Source: an uncultured Paracoccaceae bacterium (lineage in GTDB: Bacteria > Pseudomonadota > Alphaproteobacteria > Rhodobacterales > Rhodobacteraceae). Taken from it: DNA of 64,000 nt. The first letter of the stretch is position 1. Every line of letters begins with the position of its first letter. A model generated the notes under the pieces. That model ran no database searches and was not told the DNA's origin. It saw only the letters and a list, made by a program, of their open reading frames with translations. Of this stretch, positions 1-9,700 are shown in pieces. The DNA lies in NCBI GenBank assembly GCA_947501555.1, contig CANMWG010000003.1:248001-312000 (forward strand), given 5' to 3'. Position numbers and translations under genes: made by a program.

Positions 1-19
1 ACGGATAGGAGCAGCCGAT

Positions 20-1132
20 ATGGGCATTTTCGATTTTTTGACGGGCGAGTTTATCGACGTTATTCACTGGACCGACGACACCCGCGACACCATGGTCTGG
101 CGGTTTGAACGTGAAGAGCACGAGATCAAATATGGGGCCAAGCTGACCGTCCGCGAAGGTCAGGCGGCTGTGTTTGTGCATGAAGGCCAGTTGGCGGATG
201 TGTTCTCGCCCGGTCTTTATATGCTTGAGACCAACAACATGCCCATCATGACCACGTTGCAGCATTGGGATCATGGATTCCAAAGCCCGTTCAAGTCCGA
301 GATTTACTACGTCAACACGACCCGCTTTTCGGACCTCAAATGGGGGACCAAGAACCCGATCATGCTGCGTGATCCCGAGTTTGGCCCGACCCGCATTCGT
401 GCGTTCGGGACCTATACGATCAAAGTGGCCGATCCAGCGGTGTTCCTGCGAGAAATCGTGGGCACCGATGGTGAATTTACCATGGATGAGATCAGCTATC
501 AGATTCGCAATATCATCGTGCAGGAATTCAGCCGGGTGATTGCACAATCTGGCATTCCAGTGCTGGATATGGCAGCGAATACTGCTGATGTGGGCAAGTT
601 GATTGCGACAGCCATTGATCCGGTGATGAAGCAATACGGGCTGACCATTCCCGAGCTTTACATCGAAAATATCAGCCTACCGCCTGTCGTGGAAAAGGCG
701 CTGGACGAACGCACCTCGCGCGGGGTGGCGGGCAATCTGGATGAGCATATGAAATGGAAAGCCGCCGAGGCGATGACCATGGAAGGCTCTGCTGCAGGCA
801 GTGCGATGGGTATGGGCATGGGGGCCGGTCTGGGAATGCAGATGGGCAATATGACGATGGGTGGTGGGCCCTGGGGCGCGTCGGCTTCGGCGCCAGCCGC
901 AGCCGCACCTCCCCCGCCGCCTCCGGTGGAACATGTCTGGCATGTAGCCATTGACGGCAATGTCACCGGTCCGTTTTCCAAGGCCGCGATGGGCCGTCAG
1001 GTGACCGCGGGCGAATTAACCCGCGACACGATGGTCTGGACCCAAGGCCAGGATGGTTGGATGAAAGCCGGGGATGTCACCGAACTGGCCCAGCTCTTTA
1101 CGATCATGCCGCCACCTCCGCCAGGCGCATAA
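20..1132 (+). CDS. SPFH-domain protein with C-terminal GYF_2 domain
   Basis: The 370-residue protein belongs to the bacterial SPFH 'virion core protein-like' family. An SPFH core fills roughly residues 20-235. A glycine/methionine-rich stretch and an Ala/Pro linker (about 260-305) follow. The C-terminus is a GYF_2 (DUF4339) module with the expected pattern of W, GPF and W residues (about 307-360). SPFH proteins form membrane-associated oligomeric scaffolds; GYF_2 modules are thought to bind peptides. No signal peptide is visible, so a cytoplasmic or membrane-peripheral site is likely. An AGGAG ribosome site lies 8 bases before the ATG. The zinc-ribbon gene follows after 9 bases, and I infer that the two work together. 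The precise role is unknown. Confidence 0.85.
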   Translation: MGIFDFLTGEFIDVIHWTDDTRDTMVWRFEREEHEIKYGAKLTVREGQAAVFVHEGQLADVFSPGLYMLETNNMPIMTTLQHWDHGFQSPFKSEIYYVNTTRFSDLKWGTKNPIMLRDPEFGPTRIRAFGTYTIKVADPAVFLREIVGTDGEFTMDEISYQIRNIIVQEFSRVIAQSGIPVLDMAANTADVGKLIATAIDPVMKQYGLTIPELYIENISLPPVVEKALDERTSRGVAGNLDEHMKWKAAEAMTMEGSAAGSAMGMGMGAGLGMQMGNMTMGGGPWGASASAPAAAAPPPPPPVEHVWHVAIDGNVTGPFSKAAMGRQVTAGELTRDTMVWTQGQDGWMKAGDVTELAQLFTIMPPPPPGA

Positions 1133-1141
1133 GTTCGCACT

Positions 1142-2245
1142 ATGGACGAACCCACTTCAGTAGCAGCCGAGCATCGCTTCCCTTGCGATGCCTGCGGGTC
1201 CGATCTGCGTTTTGATCCGGGCGATCATCAGCTGACCTGTGATCATTGCGGCAACACCCAGCCCATCGACAATGATGGCCCTTGGACCGGCGCAATCAAG
1301 GAATTGGATTTCCGACGCGGTGTAGATCAACAGCTCTCAGATGCGGAAATCGAGGAAACCCGTGTCGTCAGCTGCCCCAATTGCGGCGCGCAGACCGAAT
1401 TTGACAGTGATTTGCATGCCGCCGAGTGCCCGTTCTGTGCCACCCCGGTTGTCACCGACACAGGCACCCATCGGCATATCAAACCGCGTGGGTTGTTGCC
1501 GTTTGAGCTTGAGGAGCCTGTCGCACGGGACGCGGTGACAGCATGGCTCGGTAGCTTGTGGTTTGCCCCTAACGGCCTCGCCGATTATGCCCGCAAAGGC
1601 CGCAAAATGAACGGGATCTATGTCCCCTACTGGACCTTTGATGCGGACACCAAAAGCCAATACACGGGCCAGCGCGGCAAACATTACTATCAAACCAAAA
1701 CCGTTATGCGCGACGGCAAACGCAAAACAATCCGGGTGCGCAAGACAAGATGGCGCAATGTCTCGGGCCGGGTTGCCCGGTTTTTTGACGATGTGTTGGT
1801 GCTGGCCTCAAAGTCATTGCCAAAAAAATACACCGATGGGTTGGAACCTTGGGATCTGTCCGCCCTCGAACCCTACAAGCCCGAATATCTGGCCGGTTTC
1901 CGGGCCGAGGGCTATCAGGTCGAACTGGTGGATGGCTATGACGAGGCCCGCGCCTATATGGACCGGATGATCCGCCGCGACGTGAAATACGATATCGGCG
2001 GTGATGATCAACGGATCAGTACGGTAAATACGCAGATCAGCGATGTGACGTTCAAACATATCTTGCTGCCCGTGTGGCTGGCAGCCTATAAATATCGCGG
2101 TCAAACCTACCGGTTTGTGGTCAACGGGCGCACCGGCCGGGTCCAGGGCGAACGCCCCTACTCGGCATGGAAAATCGCAATTGCCGTCATTTTGGGCCTA
2201 ATCCTTGCGCTCGGCGCAGGATTTGTTATCGCTAACAGTCAGTAA
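1142..2245 (+). CDS. Zinc-ribbon membrane protein (TFIIB-type ribbon, often labelled PriA-like)
   Basis: 367 residues. Two four-cysteine zinc ribbons are visible: C15/C18/C33/C36 and C78/C81/C96/C99. A basic middle region follows, with one hydrophobic helix at the extreme C-terminus (about 345-364) that should anchor the protein in the inner membrane. Homologues are frequently labelled 'primosomal protein N-prime' because of the ribbons, but there is no helicase domain, so that name is misleading. It sits directly behind the SPFH-GYF gene with a 9-base gap, which suggests one transcript and a joint membrane function. I cannot assign a reaction. Confidence 0.8.
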   Translation: MDEPTSVAAEHRFPCDACGSDLRFDPGDHQLTCDHCGNTQPIDNDGPWTGAIKELDFRRGVDQQLSDAEIEETRVVSCPNCGAQTEFDSDLHAAECPFCATPVVTDTGTHRHIKPRGLLPFELEEPVARDAVTAWLGSLWFAPNGLADYARKGRKMNGIYVPYWTFDADTKSQYTGQRGKHYYQTKTVMRDGKRKTIRVRKTRWRNVSGRVARFFDDVLVLASKSLPKKYTDGLEPWDLSALEPYKPEYLAGFRAEGYQVELVDGYDEARAYMDRMIRRDVKYDIGGDDQRISTVNTQISDVTFKHILLPVWLAAYKYRGQTYRFVVNGRTGRVQGERPYSAWKIAIAVILGLILALGAGFVIANSQ

Positions 2246-2261
2246 TTTCTGGAGTTCTGCG

Positions 2262-3167
2262 ATGATTCTGTGCTGCGGCGAAGCCCTAATTGATATGTTG
2301 CCTCGGCAAAGCGAAAGCGGCGAGAAGAGCTTTGCCCCTTATCCCGGCGGATCGGTCTTTAACACATCGGTGGCCTTGGGCCGCTTGGGGGCGCCTGTGC
2401 AGTTCTTTTCTGGCATCGCCGCCGATCTGTTTGGCGATATGCTGCGGGCACAACTGGATGCCTCTGGCGTCGACAGCAGCCCGTCTGCCCTATGCAATCG
2501 CCCTTGTACCTTGGCCTTTGTTACCTTGACCGATGGTCATGCCTCATACGCCTTCTATGATGAAAACACTGCAGGCCGCATGCTGTCGCCCCGTGATTTG
2601 CCGGAAGACACCCCCGCCGCCCTGTTCTTTGGCGGGATCAGCCTGGTGGTTGAGCCCTGCGGTGCGGCTTATGAGACGCTCATGCTGCGCGAAGCCCCCC
2701 ACAAGCTGACGATGATTGACCCGAACATCCGCCCCAGCTTTATCATCGACGAAGCTGCTTATCGTGCCCGGCTAACCCGCATGCTGGCTGCTGCAGATAT
2801 CATCAAGACCTCTGACGAGGACCTGGAATGGATCACAGGTGGGACCGACGTTGCCCAATTGTTTGAGAACAGCAGTACCAAAGTCGTTTTGCTAACCCGC
2901 GGGGCCGAAGGCGTGACGGTTTACACACCCGCTGGATCTATCCACGTGCCCGCTGTGAAGGCCGAAGTTGTTGATACCGTTGGTGCCGGTGACACATTTA
3001 GCGCAGGATTCTTAGCCGAGATGGAGAAATCCGGTCACCTGACTAAGGAAACACTAGGCGATGCCAGCAACGCGGACCTGCAAAAGGCGGCCGCATTTGG
3101 TGCCAAGGTCGCTGCGATCACCGTCAGCCGCGCAGGCGCCAACCCGCCCTGGGCCTCAGAAGTGTGA
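2262..3167 (+). CDS. PfkB-family carbohydrate kinase (fructokinase-like)
   Basis: 301 residues, a normal length for ribokinase/fructokinase-type enzymes that phosphorylate a free sugar with ATP in the cytosol. The N-terminus carries the family's CGEALIDM opening and a glycine-rich PGGSVFN segment. Near the C-terminus is the PfkB signature [13 protein letters not shown], whose aspartate is the catalytic base. An upstream in-frame ATG at 2205 would overlap the previous gene; the ATG at 2262 with CTGGAG in front is preferred because the conserved domain begins there. The stop overlaps the GTG of dtd by 4 bases. Fructose is the likely substrate by family, not proven. Confidence 0.88.
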   Translation: MILCCGEALIDMLPRQSESGEKSFAPYPGGSVFNTSVALGRLGAPVQFFSGIAADLFGDMLRAQLDASGVDSSPSALCNRPCTLAFVTLTDGHASYAFYDENTAGRMLSPRDLPEDTPAALFFGGISLVVEPCGAAYETLMLREAPHKLTMIDPNIRPSFIIDEAAYRARLTRMLAAADIIKTSDEDLEWITGGTDVAQLFENSSTKVVLLTRGAEGVTVYTPAGSIHVPAVKAEVVDTVGAGDTFSAGFLAEMEKSGHLTKETLGDASNADLQKAAAFGAKVAAITVSRAGANPPWASEV

Positions 3168-3598
3168 GGGCTCTGATCCAGCGCGTGACCGAGGCGCGTG
3201 TCCATGTCGATGACACGCTGATTGGTCAGATTGGACCGGGGTTGTTGATTTTCGTCTGTGCGATGCAGGGCGATGACGCGAGCACGTCGCGGGTCCTTGC
3301 CGCCAAGATCAGCAAGCTGCGCATATTTAAGGATGACGCAGGCAAAATGAACCGTTCTTTGGTGGATACCAGAGGACAGGCCCTAATTGTGAGCCAGTTT
3401 ACCTTGGCTGCAGATACTTCGCGGGGTAACAGGCCTGGGTTTTCTGCGGCTTCCCCGCCCGAAGAAGGGCGCAAACTTTATGAGACTTTTGTTACGGATG
3501 TTGCGGCTTTGGGTATTCAAACGGCAACTGGATCATTTGGTGCTGATATGCGGGTCAGTCTGGTGAACGATGGGCCAGTGACGATCTGGATGGGTTAA
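3164..3598 (+). CDS. dtd: D-aminoacyl-tRNA deacylase
   Basis: 144 residues, the standard length of DTD. This enzyme hydrolyses D-amino acids (and glycine) mischarged on tRNA. The two family motifs are present: SQFTLAAD in the middle and the NRPGF-type loop about 15 residues later. Together they form the cross-subunit active site of the homodimer. The start is GTG within the preceding kinase's stop (GTGA overlap), so the two genes are translationally coupled. The last codons (Trp-Met-Gly-stop) lie inside a palindromic repeat element, so the C-terminal residues are specified by that repeat. Confidence 0.95.
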   Translation: MRALIQRVTEARVHVDDTLIGQIGPGLLIFVCAMQGDDASTSRVLAAKISKLRIFKDDAGKMNRSLVDTRGQALIVSQFTLAADTSRGNRPGFSAASPPEEGRKLYETFVTDVAALGIQTATGSFGADMRVSLVNDGPVTIWMG

Positions 3599-3610
3599 AA
3601 CCCATCTTAC
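3589..3610 (-). repeat. REP-like palindrome overlapping the dtd stop codon
   Basis: On the minus strand the element begins GTAAG and then forms an 8-bp stem (GATGGGTT/AACCCATC) with a 2-base loop. The same sequence, in the opposite orientation, recurs 27 bases downstream (3638-3659), making an inverted pair. The GTAAG/GTAGG head plus imperfect hairpin resembles REP elements mobilised by RAYT transposases. No RAYT gene is in the window. Confidence 0.7.
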
Positions 3611-3637
3611 GGTTCTCCACAAAGTCGGTGACAATTT

Positions 3638-3659
3638 GTAAGATGGGTTTCAACCCATC
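3638..3659 (+). repeat. REP-like palindrome, second member of inverted pair
   Basis: GTAAG head followed by GATGGGTT-TC-AACCCATC. It mirrors the copy at 3589-3610, and the pair can also fold into one long 13-bp hairpin (3598-3610 with 3638-3650) between convergent dtd and the CAP gene. There is no run of T after it, so it is not a classical terminator, although it may act as a bidirectional one. A related copy lies at 58196-58216. Confidence 0.7.
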
Positions 3660-3666
3660 GCCCTTG

Positions 3667-4146
3667 TTAGCATTCCTTCCCTACAACCAGCACCCAATAG
3701 GGTCCGTCTGGCCCTTGCGTGATCCCGACCCCAAACTCTTCAATCCGAGGGTGCAACATGTTGCGCCGGTGGCCGGGTGAATTCATCCAGCCCGAGATGA
3801 TCTGTTCTGACCGAGGATAGCCCCACGCGATGTTCTCGGCCACGATACAGTCTTCATACCCTGCCGCGCGCACCCGTGTTTGCGCACCCGATCCATCTGA
3901 TCCCCGGTGGTCAAAGAACCCATTCACCACCATATCACAAGCATGCACCATCGCCGCCTCTCCCAAACGCCGGTTAAACCGCAAAGGTACGACCCCATTA
4001 GCCCGCCGGCTTGTGTTCACCCCGGCTGCAATCTGAGTGGCCAATTCGTTTACATTTTCAGGTGCCACACAGGGCTGCGCCGCCGCACCCGTGGTTGCAA
4101 AAAGGCCCAAGGCAACTGTTGCCCCAATTCTAATGAAACGCGTCAT
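3667..4146 (-). CDS. Secreted CAP/SCP-domain protein
   Basis: 159 residues. A hydrophobic signal peptide ends at about residue 23 (AAAQP), so the mature protein should be periplasmic or secreted. The rest is a single CAP (CRISP/antigen 5/PR-1) domain with the conserved histidine in the MVHACDM helix, an HRG segment, the AENIAWG motif and the SPGHRRNM signature that forms the cation-binding cavity. Bacterial CAP proteins are not enzymes of known activity; roles in envelope interactions are proposed. It is transcribed alone, convergent with dtd. Confidence 0.88.
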   Translation of the reverse strand: MTRFIRIGATVALGLFATTGAAAQPCVAPENVNELATQIAAGVNTSRRANGVVPLRFNRRLGEAAMVHACDMVVNGFFDHRGSDGSGAQTRVRAAGYEDCIVAENIAWGYPRSEQIISGWMNSPGHRRNMLHPRIEEFGVGITQGPDGPYWVLVVGKEC

Positions 4147-4329
4147 GCCGGTTTCCCTTCTCCGGATATCTTACGTTATCGGATGCCATCCTATCGCGGC
4201 AATGCTGCGACTGGATGCGGGCCATGTGACGGCAATTAGATGCCCCTGATTGCGTGGTCTCTCCAGAACACCGCCGCCTGGTTGGCTCCGATGATCCCAA
4301 GCCTGCACACACAAAAGCAGCGATACTGC

Positions 4330-5889
4330 TTAAAAATCAGTTGGCGCGCCACCTTCGGCCTTACGTCGTGCGACGAAATCGGCCAGTGTGTCGCGGATAC
4401 CCGCATCCATCGGTGGGGCTTCGAAACTGGCCAGGATATCTTTATATGTCCGGTGCGCCCGTTCTGCTGTCCAAACGCTGCCGCCCGCCTCCCAAGCTTC
4501 AAAATTCCGCCAATCGGACATGAATGGCTGATGGAACGCATTTTCATACCGGTCTTGGGTGTGTTGAATACCAAAGTAATGCCCGTTTGGGCCAACCTCT
4601 TTGATCGCATCAAAGGCGATGTCTTCAGGCGCCGTTGCGACAACCTGTGGCTCCATATACCGCTGAATGATCTGCAAAACCTCGCAGTCCATGACGAATT
4701 TCTCGGGGCATGCGATCAGCCCGCCCTCAAGCCAGCCCGCGGCATGATAGACGATGTTTGTGCCCGATTGCACAGCGGACCAGAGCGAATTTGACGTCTC
4801 CCACATCGCCTGCCCGTCGGGTACATTGGCCGCGCAAACACCTGAGGCGCGCATCGGTAGCCCATAGAACCGCGCCATTTGACCGGTCATCTGTGTCGCT
4901 CGCATATATTCCGCTGTGCCAAAGGCAGGCGCGCCAGATTTCATGTCAACGTTGCTGGTGAAGGTCCCGATCACGCAAGGTGCGCCAGGTCGTACGTATT
5001 GGAACAAAGCGATGGCGCTAATCGCTTCGGCGATGGACAATGTTACAGCCCCCGCCATCGTCACCGGTGCCATGGCACCGGCGAGCGTGAAAGGCGTCAC
5101 AATAATCGCCTGCCCCCGCCGCGCGCAACGCAGACAACCGTCGATCATCAGGTCATCATGTTTCAGTGGTGAGGTCGAATTGATGTTGGTATACATATGC
5201 GGCTTTGCAGCGAATTCCTCTTCGCTCAACCCGCCTGCGATTTTGACCATCTCCATCACATCTTCGACGCGCTCTTTGCCCAAACTATAGGCATGCACAA
5301 CCTTATCGGTCAGCAACATCTTGTCGTACATGATGTCCAAATGCCGGACCGATGCGTGTAGATCCACCGCCTCCACCGGGTAGCCCCCTGCGAAGTGGAT
5401 GCAGTTAAAATATTGCGTCAGCTTCAGCAGATTGGCGCATTGCGCTCGGGTGCCTGAAACCTTTTTGCCGATCTCCAGATCAAAGTAGTTGGGCGGAGAC
5501 GACACGTTCCCAAATAGAATATGCTTCCCACCAAGGGTGATTTTCCGATCCAGATTGCGTGGGGTAATGTCAAACTGCGCGGGCGCGTGCCCCAGCATCT
5601 CCATGACCCAGTCACGGCCCATACGCACGTTTGTCCCGTTGACCGTGCAGCCCGCCTGCTTGAACAATTCCAAGGATTCATCATGCAGGAATTCAATCCC
5701 GATCTCTTCGAGGATGCGCATGGCCCCATCATGGATCGCTTGAACTCCATCATCGTCCAAAGGTTCAATGGGGCGGTCCGTGTTCACCGGAATACGCCAT
5801 GGCATTTGATCGATACTGGCTGTGCCTCGCCTAGTAGCATTTCCTGCCCGTCCGCCGCCACGTCTGCGGGATTTACTTACCTGTGTCAT
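4330..5889 (-). CDS. Trimethylamine methyltransferase (MttB) superfamily protein, non-pyrrolysine type
   Basis: 519 residues from the ATG at 5889, preceded on the minus strand by GGTGAG. A longer in-frame start at 5949 adds 20 unlikely residues. The sequence is MttB-like along its length: cytosolic TIM-barrel enzymes that move a methyl group from a quaternary amine to a corrinoid protein. No in-frame amber codon interrupts it, so it belongs to the pyrrolysine-lacking branch that includes glycine betaine methyltransferases. No corrinoid protein or second methyltransferase gene is adjacent, so its partner must be elsewhere. The carnitine/betaine operon 12 kb away fits a quaternary-amine substrate, but that link is inference. 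Confidence 0.85.
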   Translation of the reverse strand: MTQVSKSRRRGGGRAGNATRRGTASIDQMPWRIPVNTDRPIEPLDDDGVQAIHDGAMRILEEIGIEFLHDESLELFKQAGCTVNGTNVRMGRDWVMEMLGHAPAQFDITPRNLDRKITLGGKHILFGNVSSPPNYFDLEIGKKVSGTRAQCANLLKLTQYFNCIHFAGGYPVEAVDLHASVRHLDIMYDKMLLTDKVVHAYSLGKERVEDVMEMVKIAGGLSEEEFAAKPHMYTNINSTSPLKHDDLMIDGCLRCARRGQAIIVTPFTLAGAMAPVTMAGAVTLSIAEAISAIALFQYVRPGAPCVIGTFTSNVDMKSGAPAFGTAEYMRATQMTGQMARFYGLPMRASGVCAANVPDGQAMWETSNSLWSAVQSGTNIVYHAAGWLEGGLIACPEKFVMDCEVLQIIQRYMEPQVVATAPEDIAFDAIKEVGPNGHYFGIQHTQDRYENAFHQPFMSDWRNFEAWEAGGSVWTAERAHRTYKDILASFEAPPMDAGIRDTLADFVARRKAEGGAPTDF

Positions 5890-5980
5890 TGCGAAGTTCT
5901 CACCATCGTTTGAATAGATGATGCCATCGGGTTGACCCCCGCACCGCACTGATTACGACAACAGGTGTCGGAAATGGCGC

Positions 5981-6682
5981 CTAGGTGTCGCCTTCGGCAT
6001 GGTCCAACCAAGCCGGGATTTCCCCGATGTTGTTCAAAACAACATCTGCAAGTGGCGTCAGCTCTGCCCTCGGCGCCGGGCCGGTGAGCACGCCAATTGT
6101 CGTCATTCCCGCGGCCCGCCCTGCTTCCAGATCGTGGGTGCTGTCGCCAACCATCGCACAGTCGGCAGCGCCCAGCCCGGTTTGGTCGCAAAATGCCATC
6201 AGCTGCCCGGTGTCCGGCTTGCCCCCAAAACCGCTGTCATAGCCGGCGATGAATTCGAAATATCCACGGACCCCTGCGCTATCCAGATTGAGCAATGCAG
6301 GCGCTTCCGCGTCATTGGTCGCAACACCCAGCAGTAAGCCGCGCGCTTTGAGGTCATCAAAGAAAGCCCTAAGGGGCACTGCCTGCACCTGCGGGACGCT
6401 GCCCGCCGCTTGGTTCATGCGCGTGATAAGATCATTAAAGGTGGCCCCCGGCAGGGCTGTTAGCATCGCCCGCGCGGTTTCCTCTACGGTCGAGGCGATC
6501 ACAACGCTCCCGGGTAGGAATTTTTGAGTGCCGATGTCGTAGCCCATGACCTGCGCCAACGCTGCAGTTTGGTCTGGATTGCCTTGCGTCTCTTGCGCAA
6601 TCATCAGCCCGGCCCAGGCCCCCCAGGTCTTGTTGAAATCAAACAATGTGCCGTCTTTGTCGAAGATGATGCCTTTGATCAC
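5981..6682 (-). CDS. HAD-superfamily phosphatase (phosphoglycolate phosphatase-like)
   Basis: 233 residues. It opens with HAD motif I (DKDGTLFD, with the nucleophilic and acid/base aspartates), has motif II near VATND, and motif III/IV as KPDTGQ followed by GDSTHDLEAGRAAG. A helical cap lies between motifs I and II. The most likely reaction is hydrolysis of a small phosphate ester in the cytosol, as in Gph; the substrate cannot be read from sequence. Despite the superfamily name it need not dehalogenate anything. It is divergent from the reductive dehalogenase gene across only 57 bases, so the two share a promoter region. Confidence 0.85.
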   Translation of the reverse strand: MIKGIIFDKDGTLFDFNKTWGAWAGLMIAQETQGNPDQTAALAQVMGYDIGTQKFLPGSVVIASTVEETARAMLTALPGATFNDLITRMNQAAGSVPQVQAVPLRAFFDDLKARGLLLGVATNDAEAPALLNLDSAGVRGYFEFIAGYDSGFGGKPDTGQLMAFCDQTGLGAADCAMVGDSTHDLEAGRAAGMTTIGVLTGPAPRAELTPLADVVLNNIGEIPAWLDHAEGDT

Positions 6683-6739
6683 GGTATTCTTTGCCCTCAG
6701 CTTATTGACAGTTTTGCATGCGGGCCCGAGTTTGCCCCC

Positions 6740-9700
6740 ATGCGCAAGTTACGTTCCTATCGGTCCCGCCCGATGCACTATGGCCCCTTTCCTCTGGAAA
6801 GCCTCTCGCGTCAATCCACGATTGATTTCAGCACGTTGCCGCCCTTTGAGCCAGTGTCATTTCGCAGGCCAGACAACCCGCAAAGCATCGTGAATGCGAT
6901 GCAGGATTATCAAGCCATGCTGGACGCCACCCGAGATGGCATGATCAAGCGTGAAGTTGCTGAGATCCCCAATGATTTGCGCGAGCGCGCCAATCACCTG
7001 AAATCATTTGGATATTATTGCGACGCCAATATGGTCGGCATCTGTCAGGTGCCGCAAGAGGCTTGGCTTGACACCCCCGCCCTGAACCCGGACGTGGACC
7101 GTCTGGCCGATAAGTTGCGCAAGATGCAGACCAGCACCCTTGCGGCGGGCATTGATGTGATCATGGCGGGCTTACGCGAAAGCATGGCCCTGCCCCCGGT
7201 GGATTGCCGCCATCATACCCATGCGCTGGTGTTTCTTTATGATCACCCGCGCGATCCCAAACCGGATGAGCCCGGTTTCGCATGGATCGCCGATGCCTTG
7301 CCCCAGCGCGCCTGCCTACGCGGGATGGAAACAGCGGTGACGCTGGCCAGTTACATCCGCACGTTGGGCTATGATGCGCGTGCCCATTCCATGGCGGCCT
7401 CTGATGTCCATTTGGGGGCCTTGGCCGCACAGGCCGGTTTGGTCGCGCTGGAAAACGGGGTTTTGCTGAACCCTTTTACGGGCGACCGTTATGGGCTGGC
7501 CGCCGTCACCACAACGCTTGCGCTCTCCCCCGATCAGCCGCTTGTGCCTGGCCAACAGCCGCCCGCCAGCTATCGCACGGGGCTGGGTGCCCACGCCAAA
7601 TCTGCCCACACCCGCGATCCCTTTGCACGCCGTGATTTTGCAATGGGGCCACATCCGTTTGAGACGTTGAAACGGGTTGATGACCCTACGACCTATATCG
7701 ACCAGCCCAATGTGGCACGTGTCCCTAAGCGGGCGAATATGTTCGCGCGTGGCCTGTTTGGCGACATGGGAAAGCATGTGCAGGACGCCACGAAAAACGG
7801 GAACTATGTGCGAAAATCGGCGGCAGCCTATGCGTTTCGACCAACGCTTGGGGCGTTTATTTTACTGCAAGACGGTGAGACAAAAGATCAGCAAAAAGTG
7901 GTTAATCCGGATAAAAATGCAAAAGATATCAAATCAGCACTCTATTTTCTAGGCGTCGATGCCGTCGGACTCTCTGCCTGCCCGGACTGGGCCTACTACA
8001 GCCATAACGCCACGGGCACGCCAATCACCCCTTATCATCAAAACGCCATTTCGATGATTATCGATCAGGGCCACGAGACGATGGAGGGCGCCTCGGGCGA
8101 TGATTGGATCGCTTGTGCGCAATCCATGCGCGCCTATTTGCGGTTCTCATTACTGGGCGGTGTACTGGCCCAACATCTGCGCAATCTGGGTTATACCGCC
8201 CGCGTGCATTCGGTCATGGATGAAGAGGTTTTGCACCCGCCCTTGCTGCTTTTGTCTGGTCTGGGCGAGGTCAGCCGGATTGGCGAGGTGATTCTGAACC
8301 CTTTTCTTGGTCCCCGTCTGAAGTCCGGCGTGATCACGACCAATATGCCGATGACCCACGACAAACCAATTGATTTTGGTCTGCAGAAATTCTGTGAAGC
8401 CTGCAATAAATGTGCCCGCGAATGCCCCTCAGGCGCGATTACTGCGGGGCCGAAACTGATGTTTAATGGCTACGAGATTTGGAAATCTGACAGTCAGAAA
8501 TGCACCACTTACCGCGTCAGCCAGAAAAATGGTGCGATGTGTGGCCGCTGCATGAAAACCTGCCCCTGGAACCTCGAAGGGCTGTTCGCCGAGGCCCCCT
8601 TTCGCAAGCTCGCGATGACTGTTCCGCAGGTTGCAAAGGCCTTGGCAAAGCTGGATGACATGGCCGGAAAAGGGTCAATCAATCCAGTCAAGAAATGGTG
8701 GTGGGATTTAGAGATGGAAGACGATGGGGCCTACCGCCCCTCATCGCATCCCGTAAACCGGCGAGACCTGCAGACCGATCTTGATCTGAAATTCGCCGAT
8801 CAGACGCTGGCGGTCTATCCCGCCACACTTGCCCCACCACCCTACCCTTGGCCTGCCCCGATGGACCGTGAGGCCGGAATTGCGGCCTATGCAGCAATGA
8901 TCCCTGCTGCAGAACACAAAAAACGACGCACCGCAGGCCAGCCGCCCGAGCATGTCTATGACCCCGGACAGGGTGATGCGCCGGTCATGCAGTTGGTTAT
9001 CAGCAAGGTCATAAAGATGACCGAAGCGGTGACGAAATATGAATTTTCATCCCCCGATAGCAGTGATTTACCCCCTGCTACGGCAGGCGCCCATATTGAT
9101 GTGGTCGTCGCACCAGAGTTCTTTCGGCAGTATTCCCTGTCCGGTGATCCTGCGGATCGCAGCCGCTATCAGATCGCTGTTCTGCGCGAAGATGAAGGGC
9201 GCGGCGGATCCCAACTGATGCACCGGATCTTTGAGGAAGGGCGGCGCGTCTTTGTGTCCCGCCCCATCAACCATTTTCCCTTAGTTGAGGACGCCACCAA
9301 GACCTATCTGATGGGCGGCGGGATCGGTATCACGCCCATGATCGCCATGGCCCACAGGCTACATGCGCTTGGGGCAGATTTTGCCCTGCACTATAGTTTC
9401 AGAGACCGGGCCGATGCCGGGTTTTTGGATGATCTCAAGGCCATGCCCTGGGCGGACAAAGTCCATCTTCATGTGTCAAGCGAAGGCACACGGGCTGATC
9501 TACCGCAGGTCCTAACTTATTCAAAAGGCGCCCATATTTACACCTGTGGACCGGATGTATATATGTCTTCTGTCATGGCGGCAGCACAGGACAATGGCTT
9601 TCCGGATGACGCGCGGCACTTGGAATATTTCGCCGTGCCCGACCAGCCAGACTTTGAAAACCACCCATTCACGCTGGCACTGAAAGATGGGCGCAGGATA

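Noticed and set aside
3598..3650. Intrinsic terminator after dtd
   Set aside because: The hairpin is strong but has a 27-base loop and no T-run. It is better explained as two inverted REP-like elements, although it may still slow transcription.
4330..5889. Pyrrolysine-containing trimethylamine methyltransferase
   Set aside because: No in-frame amber codon is present and no pyl genes are seen.
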